Positions 1-5,925 of a stretch of 9,764 nt of DNA are shown here, piece after piece. The DNA is from Lentisphaeria bacterium. Its GTDB lineage: Bacteria > Verrucomicrobiota > Lentisphaeria > Victivallales > GWF2-50-93. The DNA lies in NCBI GenBank assembly GCA_020056205.1, contig JAGVIF010000040.1:1-9764 (forward strand), read 5' to 3'. The notes under the pieces were generated by a model. It was given only the letters and a program-made list of their open reading frames with translations, was not told the origin of the DNA and did not search any database. The position numbers and the translations under genes are program-made. Position 1 is the stretch's first letter. Each line of letters opens with the position of its first letter.

Positions 1-57
1 ACACTTATCGCTCTATGGGACAACTGTGAAATTTAACATAACCAATAAAGAAAAATC

Positions 58-1620
58 ATGAAAGAAAACGAAATTTCAATAATTCCGCGTCCGGTTGAGT
101 TGAAAAACAGAGACGGATATTTCACTATTGATTCGCGGACAAGCGTTTTCGCGTCGAAAGAAGCCGGCAAGGCGTTAAACTTTTTTTTGAGAAGAATCGC
201 GTCTTCGACCGGCGTAAATCTCCGGTTTGGAGGAGAGCCTGCCGATAAAAGCCCTGTGAACTCGATAATCTTGATTTCCGAACCGGCCGGCTCGAAAAAC
301 GAAGAGGCGTATTCTCTGGATGTTTCAGAAAAAAACGTTGTTATAAAAGCCGGGTTTTCAAAGGGATTTTTGAATGGTGTAAGTTCGCTTTTTCAATTGA
401 TGCCTGCGGATGTCTGGCGCTCCGCTCCGGTTTCAAAATTCTCGTGGAGAATTCCGTCCGTGTTTATTGACGACTGCCCAAGATTCAAGTGGCGCGGAAT
501 GCACCTTGATGCCGCCCGCTATTATATGCCAAAAGAATTTATCAGAAAATTTATTGACCTTCTCGCAATCCACAAGTTCAACGTGCTTCACTGGCACCTT
601 ACCGATGACCAGGGCTGGAGAATAGAGATAAAAAAATACCCCAAATTAACAAAAATATCTTCTGTCCGTAAGGAGACAATAGCCGGACACCATTCCAATA
701 GGCCAAGACTTTTCGACGGCGCTCCGCACGGTGGCTTTTATTCCAGGGACGACGTAAGAGAAATTGTCGCGTATGCCGATGCCCTCGACATAACAGTTCT
801 TCCGGAAATTGAAATGCCCGGACATACCCAAGCTGTCCTTGCCGCATATCCGGAACTTGGCTGCACAGGCGGACCATATGAAGTTTCCACCATCTGGAGT
901 ATCCACGAGGATATTTTCTGCGCGGGAAATGAGAAGGTCTTCAGTTTTTTGGAAGATGTCCTTTCCGAAGTCATGGAATTATTTCCGGGCAAATACATTC
1001 ATATAGGGGGAGACGAAGCTCCCAAGAAGCGGTGGGAAAAGTGTCCAAAGTGTCAGGCGCGGATGCGGAAAGAAAAACTCGCAGATGAACATGAACTTCA
1101 AAGTTGGTTCATACGGAAAATTGAAAAATTTCTTAACGCGAATGACCGCAGATTGATAGGATGGGATGAAATCCTCGAGGGCGGGCTGGCCCCCAATGCC
1201 ACCGTAATGTCGTGGCGTAGCGAAGAAGGCGGAATCAAAGCGCTCAAGGCCGGCCACGATGTCGTTTTCGCGCCAAATCAACACACTTATTTTGACTATT
1301 ATCAAACTTCGGATCAATTTGCCCAGCCGTTGTGCATAGGAGGCTATCTGCCGTTGGAGAACGTCTATGCCTATAATCCTGTCCCCAAAGGACTTTCAAA
1401 AAGCGAACATGCTCATATACTCGGCGCCCAGGGCCAGTTGTGGACAGAATACATGCCTACTCCAAAACATGTCGAATTCATGGCATTCCCGAGAATGTGC
1501 GCACTTTCCGAGGTCTTGTGGTCGCAGGAAAAAAGCAGGGATTTCAAGAGCTTTGCGAATAGCCTCGAAAGACACCTGAAACGACTCGATGTGATGGATG
1601 TCAACTACGCGAAAAGTTAG
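58..1620 (+). CDS. Family GH20 beta-N-acetylhexosaminidase
   Basis: Predicted to remove terminal beta-linked GlcNAc or GalNAc from glycans or chitin/peptidoglycan fragments by the substrate-assisted mechanism of GH20. The 520-aa product has the usual layout: a GH20b-type N-terminal domain (about residues 1-135, opening with the typical ISIIPRPVEL), then the TIM barrel (about 140-495). Visible barrel motifs are FKWRGMHLDAAR, HWHLTDDQGWRIEI, LPEIEMPGH, HIGGDEAPKKRW with the catalytic Asp-Glu pair at D319-E320, GWDEILEGG and LGAQGQLWTEY. All key residues and the full barrel are present, so it should be active. No hydrophobic signal peptide is visible at the N-terminus, so the product is either cytoplasmic or exported by a route I cannot see. 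The ATG at 58 is favoured because the family N-terminal motif starts a few residues later; the site before it (AAAGAAAAATC) is a weak ribosome binding site. The gene stands alone on the plus strand, with only 57 bases upstream in the window. The sugar specificity cannot be read from sequence. Confidence 0.95.
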   Translation: MKENEISIIPRPVELKNRDGYFTIDSRTSVFASKEAGKALNFFLRRIASSTGVNLRFGGEPADKSPVNSIILISEPAGSKNEEAYSLDVSEKNVVIKAGFSKGFLNGVSSLFQLMPADVWRSAPVSKFSWRIPSVFIDDCPRFKWRGMHLDAARYYMPKEFIRKFIDLLAIHKFNVLHWHLTDDQGWRIEIKKYPKLTKISSVRKETIAGHHSNRPRLFDGAPHGGFYSRDDVREIVAYADALDITVLPEIEMPGHTQAVLAAYPELGCTGGPYEVSTIWSIHEDIFCAGNEKVFSFLEDVLSEVMELFPGKYIHIGGDEAPKKRWEKCPKCQARMRKEKLADEHELQSWFIRKIEKFLNANDRRLIGWDEILEGGLAPNATVMSWRSEEGGIKALKAGHDVVFAPNQHTYFDYYQTSDQFAQPLCIGGYLPLENVYAYNPVPKGLSKSEHAHILGAQGQLWTEYMPTPKHVEFMAFPRMCALSEVLWSQEKSRDFKSFANSLERHLKRLDVMDVNYAKS

Positions 1621-1726
1621 GTGTATAAGCCTACATTTTGCGTTTTATACTTTGGTTCAGGTTTTTATTTGCCTGTTGAAATCTTCTGTGAATGGATTAG
1701 GGTATCCCTCAAATAAGGAGATTTGG

Positions 1727-1921
1727 ATGGAAGCCGCAATCAATGAAAAACAAAATATTTTAAAGACAGTCCAAAGTCTTCCAGAAGACACTTCAATAGA
1801 AGAGGCGATGGAACGACTCTACCTTCTTTTCAAAGTTCAGAAGGGTTGCCATCAAGCCGACTCAGGCAAGGCTGTCTCGCATGCGGAAGCTGAAAAGCGG
1901 ATGAAAAAATGGCTGAAATAA
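1727..1921 (+). CDS. ParD-like antitoxin of a type II toxin-antitoxin pair
   Basis: Small 64-aa, largely helical, charged protein. It contains LPEDTSIEEAMERLYLLFKV (residues 18-37), then a polar stretch QADSGKAVSHAEAEKRMKKW. This pattern is typical of short antitoxins encoded directly before ParE/RelE-type toxins. The antitoxin is expected to bind and neutralise the downstream toxin, and the complex usually represses its own promoter. The start at 1727 is preferred over an in-frame upstream start near 1598 because AAGGAG lies 7 bases before this ATG, and the longer form would overlap the GH20 gene. The 3' end overlaps the toxin gene by 13 bases, which implies translational coupling. No ribbon-helix-helix or other DNA-binding motif is clear to me, so autoregulation is an inference from the family. 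Confidence 0.75.
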   Translation: MEAAINEKQNILKTVQSLPEDTSIEEAMERLYLLFKVQKGCHQADSGKAVSHAEAEKRMKKWLK

Positions 1922-2217
1922 GATGGACTCTTCAGGCATTAGACGATGTCGAATCCATTGCCAACTACATTGCAAGGGACAGTTCATACTATGCTCAAAT
2001 GTTTGCAATTAAGACTTTTGATGCTGTTCAGCGGATAGAAATATTTTCTGAATCCGGCCGAGTTGTTCCAGAGATAAATCAGGAAAATATCAGAGAAATA
2101 ATTTTGGGCAATTATCGCATCATATACAGGCTGAGAGCTGATTGTGCAGAAATACTCACCGTTTACCATAGTGTAAGACTTTTAAACAAGGATACCATAA
2201 CAAATCGCCCCACCTGA
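1909..2217 (+). CDS. ParE/RelE-superfamily toxin
   Basis: 102-aa protein with the ParE/RelE superfamily pattern: IRWTLQALDDVESIANYIA at the N-terminus (the common start followed by a two-helix hairpin), a central SGRVVPEINQENIREIILGN, then YRIIYRLRADCAEILTVYHS VRLL forming the C-terminal beta strands. The GNYRIIYRL and ILTVYHSVRLL segments are the usual conserved core of ParE. ParE proteins poison DNA gyrase, while RelE relatives cleave mRNA on the ribosome; the sequence resembles ParE more but does not decide the target. The reading frame is intact. The gene begins inside the end of the antitoxin gene and has no separate strong ribosome binding site, so it is probably translated by coupling. 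About eight extra residues (DTITNRPT) follow the usual family end and run into the repeat-rich gap before pheS. Confidence 0.82.
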   Translation: MAEIRWTLQALDDVESIANYIARDSSYYAQMFAIKTFDAVQRIEIFSESGRVVPEINQENIREIILGNYRIIYRLRADCAEILTVYHSVRLLNKDTITNRPT

Positions 2218-2425
2218 CACTTTATCGTTGACGCGGCGCCAGGCGGCGAAGCCAACTTTATTAAAGCCGCTTCGCGGCCTCCAAGTCTTCCCGATCGCGT
2301 CAGCGCATCGGGACAGATATGCCGCGTAAATATTCACCGAACCCCGCCTGCCTGTGCGTGTCCGCACGCAGACAGGTCCTTTCGGTGAATATTTACTTGT
2401 ATAAGTTCGGCAAAGGACGGGGGGT
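2218..2425. other. Gene-free gap packed with dyad-symmetric repeats
   Basis: The gap between the convergent parE-like gene and pheS has no credible coding sequence. It is more G+C-rich than its surroundings and consists of successive inverted repeats: an imperfect dyad at 2241-2280 (AGGCGGCGAAGCC against GCCGCTTCGCGGCCT, including the short perfect hairpin GCCGC-TTC-GCGGC at 2266-2278); CCCGAT...ATCGGG at 2290-2312; and the long hairpin at 2326-2396. It could act as a terminator between the two converging genes, but none of the stems is followed by a clear run of T, so factor-independent termination is not supported. Confidence 0.7.
2326..2396. repeat. 71-bp hairpin element with perfect 16-bp arms
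   Basis: The arms GTAAATATTCACCGAA (2326-2341) and TTCGGTGAATATTTAC (2381-2396) are exact reverse complements. Inside them lies a second hairpin, TGCGTG-TCCG-CACGCA (2355-2370), extended by CCTG/CAGG with a two-base bulge. The nested structure resembles REP- or MITE-like palindromic intergenic elements. It has no coding capacity and no transposase nearby, so any movement would need a factor encoded elsewhere. Confidence 0.85.
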
Positions 2426-2440
2426 TCAGTGAATATTTAC
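2425..2440 (-). repeat. Third copy of the GTAAATATTCAC arm, overlapping the pheS stop
   Basis: TTCAGTGAATATTTAC differs from the hairpin arm at 2381-2396 by one base. With its flank GGGG (2421-2424) it matches the reverse complement of 2326-2345 at 19 of 20 positions. Read on the minus strand it encodes the last residues VNIH and the TGA stop of pheS. Confidence 0.85.
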
Positions 2441-3463
2441 AAACTGGTTTAAAAAACGCCCGTCATTTTCGTATAACAATCTGATATCGGTGATTTTATA
2501 TCGTATCATCGCGATTCTTTCTATTCCCATTCCGAAGGCGAATCCGCTCCATTTCTCGGGGTCGTAGCCGATATTTGAAAAGACAGCGGGATTGACCATG
2601 CCGGCGCCGGATATCTCAAGCCATCCGGAGTGTTTGCATATTCTGCACCCCTTGCCGGAACACATTACGCATGAAAAATCATACTCGACGCTTGGTTCGG
2701 TGAAAGGGAAAAAGTGCGGACGAAGCCTTATGTTGACGTCCTGTCCCATAAGTTCTCTCGCAAACTGCAGGAGTACGCTTTTTAGGTCGGCCATCGAGAC
2801 ATCTTTGTCCACATAAAGCCCTTCTATCTGGTGAAAATTGGCGCTGTGCGTGGCATCCGGAGTGTCCCTCCTGAAACATCTTCCCGGCGCGACTATTCTC
2901 ACCGGCGGCTCTTGTTTTTCCATAACTCTTATCTGCACCGGAGATGTTTGCGTTCTGAGAAGCCGGCCGTCGGCGAAATAAAATGTGTCCGCAGTATCTC
3001 TCGATGGATGGTCATACGGAGTGTTCAAGGCATCAAAATTGTGGAAAACCGTCTCTATCTCAGGACCTTCAGCAACTATAAATCCCATGCGCCTGAAAAT
3101 CCGCACGCAGTCATCAATCACGATATTTACCGGGTGCTTGCGTCCAATTTTCCATTTTCTGCCCGGCAAAGTTAAATCTTCGGCTCTTTCTTTTTCGCCG
3201 AGATTTGACGCCGTTGCGATTTTCGCAGACAATACGTTTATGAGCGCTAAGACTTCTTCTTTTGCCGCGTTCAAAGCCTTGCCGGCATCCGGTCTTTCCT
3301 CGGATGGAAGAGAGGCAAGGTCTTTGCCGAGCGCGGTGAACGCGCCGTTCCTGCCGATGAGAGAAACGCGCGCGTTTTCAAGCTCCGCCGCGCTCGATGC
3401 CGACGCAAGCTTCTCCCTCGCAGTTTCAATCGCAAGAGATATGTTGTCAATATATTTAGACAT
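2426..3463 (-). CDS. pheS: Phenylalanine-tRNA ligase, alpha subunit
   Basis: Catalytic subunit of the (alpha-beta)2 enzyme that charges tRNA-Phe. The 345-aa product has the N-terminal tRNA-binding coiled-coil (about 1-90) and the class II core. Signatures include HPVNIVIDDCVRIFRRMGF, GRCFRRDTPDATHSANFHQIEG (motif 2, about 194-215), FFPFTEPSVEYDFSC and motif 3 GMGIERIAMIRYKITDIRLL ending in RFLNQF. Four cysteines at 265, 268, 273 and 276 (CVMC...CRIC) match the zinc-binding-like variant seen in many bacterial PheS. Length and motifs indicate an intact gene. The start at 3463 fits family alignment, although no strong ribosome binding site precedes it. The product normally ends just after RFLxQF; here VNIH and the stop come from a repeat copy. 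The partner pheT, usually directly downstream, is absent, and the next gene is a convergent toxin. Confidence 0.96.
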   Translation of the reverse strand: MSKYIDNISLAIETAREKLASASSAAELENARVSLIGRNGAFTALGKDLASLPSEERPDAGKALNAAKEEVLALINVLSAKIATASNLGEKERAEDLTLPGRKWKIGRKHPVNIVIDDCVRIFRRMGFIVAEGPEIETVFHNFDALNTPYDHPSRDTADTFYFADGRLLRTQTSPVQIRVMEKQEPPVRIVAPGRCFRRDTPDATHSANFHQIEGLYVDKDVSMADLKSVLLQFARELMGQDVNIRLRPHFFPFTEPSVEYDFSCVMCSGKGCRICKHSGWLEISGAGMVNPAVFSNIGYDPEKWSGFAFGMGIERIAMIRYKITDIRLLYENDGRFLNQFVNIH

Positions 3464-3496
3464 ATTGATTTTGCATTTTATTGTTTTAGTGCGAGT

Positions 3497-3628
3497 TCAG
3501 CAAAAGACGCAGTTGTCTTTCTCTCCATTGCGCTCAAGCCAGTCAAGCGCGATAGGGGTTATCTCTTCAGCAGACTCCATTCCACCCCCGTGGTGAGACA
3601 ATATCCTATTATTAAAATAGTTATACAT
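3497..3628 (-). CDS. Small ORF upstream of pheS, function unknown
   Basis: A 43-codon frame starting ATG at 3628 and ending TGA at 3497-3499. GAGGA lies eight bases before the ATG, a good ribosome binding site, whereas pheS itself has a poor one. The product begins MYNYFNNRILSHHGGG, contains ITPIALDWLERNGEKDN and ends CVFC. I do not recognise it. It has only two Phe codons, so it does not look like an attenuation leader of the PheL type. It lies 49 bases after the FHA gene and 33 bases before pheS on the same strand, so it is probably cotranscribed. It could be a real small protein, a leader whose translation affects pheS, or the remnant of a longer gene. Coding status is unproven. Confidence 0.45.
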   Translation of the reverse strand: MYNYFNNRILSHHGGGMESAEEITPIALDWLERNGEKDNCVFC

Positions 3629-3677
3629 TATAATCGTCCTCAAAATAGCTGTTATTGCTTGTTATTCAACCATATGC

Positions 3678-4607
3678 TTATTTGAACAGTTCTTCATTGC
3701 CTGTCATGAAGGAATCCAGTGATTTTGCGTTTCTTATGCGCAATCCTGGATGTAAAACGCAGGAATTTAATGTCGGAGTATTTTTAAAATCATTGTCAGT
3801 GTATGTAGCGAGATTCGTAATTGCGATGACAAAAATAACAACGGAAAATGAAGTCAATGATAATTTAGCGGGACGCATATGAGTGCTGAACCGGAGACTG
3901 AAATAGAGGAGAGCGAACCCAAAAATCGCCAGAAATGATTCAGAACCGAATCTGCATATCAAATCGTTGTTAACATTGTATTTCAGAAATAGAGCCAAAG
4001 GGCTGGAAACAAGTGTCATCAATATGCAAAAAGACCCGGCAAAGAGCAAGTGAAAATTAAAGTTGGCTCTCTTGATAATCAGCTTGCTTGCCGCCGCCCA
4101 TACAAACGACCATGAAAGAGGGATTATTATAAGCGCCGTTTCATCCGATAATAATTTCAGGAACGAATCATCATTGAAGGTTTTTAAGTATTTTTTAAGG
4201 GTTGCGGCAAAAGGGAAGGAAAGTGTTAATGCCCATCCTATGGCAACAACGAGGATATTCCAGGTAAATAATGGGTGTTTCAATGGCAGGGTATCCGAAA
4301 CCGGATGATCAGGTCTGAAAAAAGTTATCTTTGTCTTTCCTATTGAAAATTGTTCTCCGGATGAGACTGGCGCCATCCCGTCAACTCTCTTTTTCCCTAT
4401 GAAAACTCCATTTGTGCTGCCTGCATCGGAAAGTAGCCATTCCTTGCCGTCGAACTGCAATTTTGCATGGGTTCCATTGACATGCCGGTACGGGCAGCAG
4501 ATGTCGCTATCGAAACTGCGCCCAATCAGCACGAAGTCCTTTTCCAAAGTCTTTATTTCCGCGTATGGATGGTCTGGATGCTGTATCTTAAGAATTATTT
4601 TACCCAT
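3678..4607 (-). CDS. FHA-domain integral membrane protein
   Basis: 309-aa protein with an N-terminal forkhead-associated domain (about residues 1-97) and a membrane part. FHA hallmarks are visible: IGRS (28-31), HVNGTHAKL with His47, WLLSDAGSTNGVFIGKKRV (57-75). The Ser-Arg usually found in SRxHA is Asn44-Gly45 here, so classical phosphothreonine binding may be altered. About five hydrophobic segments follow (roughly 116-136, 157-178, 184-208, 224-241, 250-268), which would put the FHA domain in the cytoplasm and the 40-residue C-terminal tail outside. The start at 4607 is chosen over an in-frame upstream start at 4679 because GGAG lies eight bases before it and the FHA fold begins there. Its first 13 bases overlap the end of the broken protease-like gene, suggesting one transcript and coupled translation. 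Such proteins may sense phosphorylated partners at the membrane; the specific role is unknown. Confidence 0.8.
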   Translation of the reverse strand: MGKIILKIQHPDHPYAEIKTLEKDFVLIGRSFDSDICCPYRHVNGTHAKLQFDGKEWLLSDAGSTNGVFIGKKRVDGMAPVSSGEQFSIGKTKITFFRPDHPVSDTLPLKHPLFTWNILVVAIGWALTLSFPFAATLKKYLKTFNDDSFLKLLSDETALIIIPLSWSFVWAAASKLIIKRANFNFHLLFAGSFCILMTLVSSPLALFLKYNVNNDLICRFGSESFLAIFGFALLYFSLRFSTHMRPAKLSLTSFSVVIFVIAITNLATYTDNDFKNTPTLNSCVLHPGLRIRNAKSLDSFMTGNEELFK

Positions 4608-5190
4608 CTGACATTCTCCAGAAATTTCCTGCTGAAAAGCAATCCGTTGTTCTTGCCTACACCCGAGATGGTCAGGCAAACAATTAGCGCATTGTCCCGC
4701 TCGTCTAAAGACGCCATGTTTATCACAACGTCATATAAGGACGGATATTTCCGGTAATTACGGACGCAGTAATTTATTTTCCATGTCATGCCGCCCAATC
4801 GCACAAAATCCGTCCTGGCGGCGAATTCAGTAACCTGTTTTTCGTCGCCGGAACCGGCGGAGATGTAATTTTCAAGATAGTCCGAGACCAGATTGTAGAA
4901 CCTGGTGTCGTTCAAACCTTTTGATTCAAGCCAGTAGTATTGATAAGATATTTTTCCGGTTCCAGAAGAAAATCTGAAACCACATGGTAGTTCGTTGCAA
5001 TCAGCCCATCATTGCTTACCCGGAATCCAGACCCATGGGAACTCTTTTCCCCAGTGCTTATATCAATAACCACTATCTTGTAGAGTGAGCTTTGGTATTT
5101 CTGGAAGTTTGATTCAGGGGACTGCGCTATGAGGCTGATTTTTAACAGCGGAACTTGTATCAGGAAGATTAATAAGACAAGATTTCGCAT
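4595..5190 (-). pseudogene. Trypsin-like (S1C-type) secreted protease, frameshifted and internally deleted
   Basis: Starting at the ATG at 5190 the frame encodes a signal peptide (about residues 1-23, MRNLVLLIFLIQVPLLKISL) and the first half of a trypsin-like domain: HGSGFRVSNDGLIATNYHVV, with the candidate catalytic His at residue 69. The frame then stops at 4912. From about 4978 on, another frame reads well, with SGTGKISYQYYWLESKGLND continuing without a stop to 4595 and ending FSRKFLENVRWVK. The two frames overlap by about 65 bases around 4912-4978. Neither frame has the catalytic Asp or the GNSGGP serine motif, so a simple one-base frameshift is not enough; most of the protease domain appears to be missing. 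Alternatively these are two separate small genes, the second starting at TTG 4915 (106 aa) and overlapping the first stop, but the good coding look upstream of that TTG argues against it. The 3' end overlaps the FHA gene. Confidence 0.62.
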
Positions 5191-5201
5191 GCAAACTTCT
5201 A

Positions 5202-5217
5202 GTAAATATTCACTAAA
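5202..5217 (+). repeat. Fourth copy of the GTAAATATTCAC element
   Basis: GTAAATATTCACTAAA matches the copy at the pheS stop (reverse complement of 2425-2440) at 15 of 16 bases and lies in inverted orientation to it. It sits in the 51-bp gap between rplT and the broken protease gene, 12 bases before the latter's ATG. The 12-bp core is nearly palindromic around AATATT, so an operator role is also possible. Confidence 0.7.
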
Positions 5218-5241
5218 CTCGGCCAGCAAGATTCGCTTAGG

Positions 5242-5601
5242 TTACTTGGAAACAACGGGTTTTGAAACGTTTTCAACGAGCGTTTTGAACGCCTCAAAAT
5301 CACGCACCGCCATATCGGCGAGCGATTTCCTGTCAATTTTGACATTCGAATGCGCGAGAGCGCTTATGAATACGCTGTAAGTTGTCCCGAGTTCTCTGCA
5401 GGCTGTGTTGATTCGCACAGTCCAAAGCCTGCGGTATTGGCGTTTTTTCAGTTTTCTGCCTATGTAGGCGTTTTGTCCGGCCTTATTGACCGCGTCATAA
5501 ACGGTTCTTATTCTTTTGCTTGACGCGCCGTAAAAACCTTTTGCCCTTTTAAGGACGCGTTTTCTCCTTTTTCTTGAAGGAACGGAAAGTGTTACTCTCA
5601 T
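5242..5601 (-). CDS. rplT: Large-subunit ribosomal protein L20 (bL20)
   Basis: 119-aa protein with the full L20 pattern: basic N-terminal extension RVTLSVPSRKRRKRVLKRAKGFYG, then KRQYRRLWTVRINTACRELG and the C-terminal domain SNVKIDRKSLADMAV. L20 is a 23S rRNA-binding protein needed early in 50S assembly, and in several bacteria it represses its own operon by binding mRNA. The length is normal for the family. It follows rpmI by 50 bases. The next gene on the strand is not pheS as usual but a broken protease-like gene. Confidence 0.98.
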   Translation of the reverse strand: MRVTLSVPSRKRRKRVLKRAKGFYGASSKRIRTVYDAVNKAGQNAYIGRKLKKRQYRRLWTVRINTACRELGTTYSVFISALAHSNVKIDRKSLADMAVRDFEAFKTLVENVSKPVVSK

Positions 5602-5625
5602 TTCTGTATACCCTGTTGATTAGTT

Positions 5626-5647
5626 AGTTTTTCGCATTGAAAAAACT
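5626..5647 (-). other. Small stem-loop in the rpmI-rplT spacer
   Basis: On the minus strand AGTTTTTT (A-T rich) pairs with GAAAAACT across a six-base loop CAATGC, giving an eight-pair stem with one G-T pair. It is too weak for an intrinsic terminator and is not followed by a T run. It may mark an RNA processing site or have no role. Confidence 0.35.
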
Positions 5648-5651
5648 TAGG

Positions 5652-5852
5652 TCAAAGCCCGTATGGGAGAGAGGATTTGACCTTGGGAATCTCGGCCTTG
5701 CCGACAACGACACCCTTGCGCAAACGTCTTTTACGCTTCGAGCTTTTTCCTGTCATAAGGTGTCTTCTGCCTGCCCTGCCGCGGATGAACTTTCCGGTTC
5801 CGGTTTGCTTCAGCCTCTTGGCCGCCGCCTTTCTTGTCTTCAGTTTTGGCAT
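5652..5852 (-). CDS. rpmI: Large-subunit ribosomal protein L35 (bL35)
   Basis: 66-aa very basic protein with the family start [13 protein letters not shown] and the conserved [20 protein letters not shown], of normal length. It is a 50S component. AAGGAG lies seven bases before the ATG, one of the best ribosome binding sites in the cluster. It sits between infC and rplT as in most bacteria, 69 bases after infC. Confidence 0.97.
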   Translation of the reverse strand: MPKLKTRKAAAKRLKQTGTGKFIRGRAGRRHLMTGKSSKRKRRLRKGVVVGKAEIPKVKSSLPYGL

Positions 5853-5889
5853 CTCTTTACTCCTTCGTTTTGTTTGGTTTTTTATCTTC

Positions 5890-5925
5890 CTGAGAAGGCG
5901 GACGCCATTGTCTTGCCTTTCTCAG
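5890..5925 (-). promoter_or_regulatory. Stem-loop spanning the infC stop and rpmI leader, candidate L20 operator
   Basis: On the minus strand CTGAGAAAGGC (5925-5915) pairs with GCCTTCTCAG (5899-5890), a ten-pair stem with one bulged A, enclosing 15 bases. It starts at the infC stop codon and ends 37 bases before the rpmI start. In E. coli L20 represses rpmI-rplT translation by binding structures in this same part of the mRNA. The assignment here rests on position and pairing only. Confidence 0.4.

Noticed and set aside
1598..1726. Longer antitoxin start near 1598
   Set aside because: It overlaps the GH20 3' end and has no ribosome binding site, whereas AAGGAG is well placed before the ATG at 1727.
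2326..2440. CRISPR-like array from the repeated GTAAATATTCAC units
   Set aside because: The copies are in mixed orientation with unequal spacing and only three lie close together; there are no cas genes.
2985..3596. 203-codon plus-strand frame opposite pheS
   Set aside because: It is antisense to the well-conserved pheS, with no ribosome binding site or recognisable product.
4608..4679. Upstream start of the FHA protein at 4679
   Set aside because: It would add 24 residues overlapping the preceding frame, and a good GGAG site precedes the ATG at 4607.
5191..5229. Upstream start of the protease-like gene at 5229
   Set aside because: The added 13 residues are translated repeat sequence, and the signal peptide begins at the ATG at 5190.
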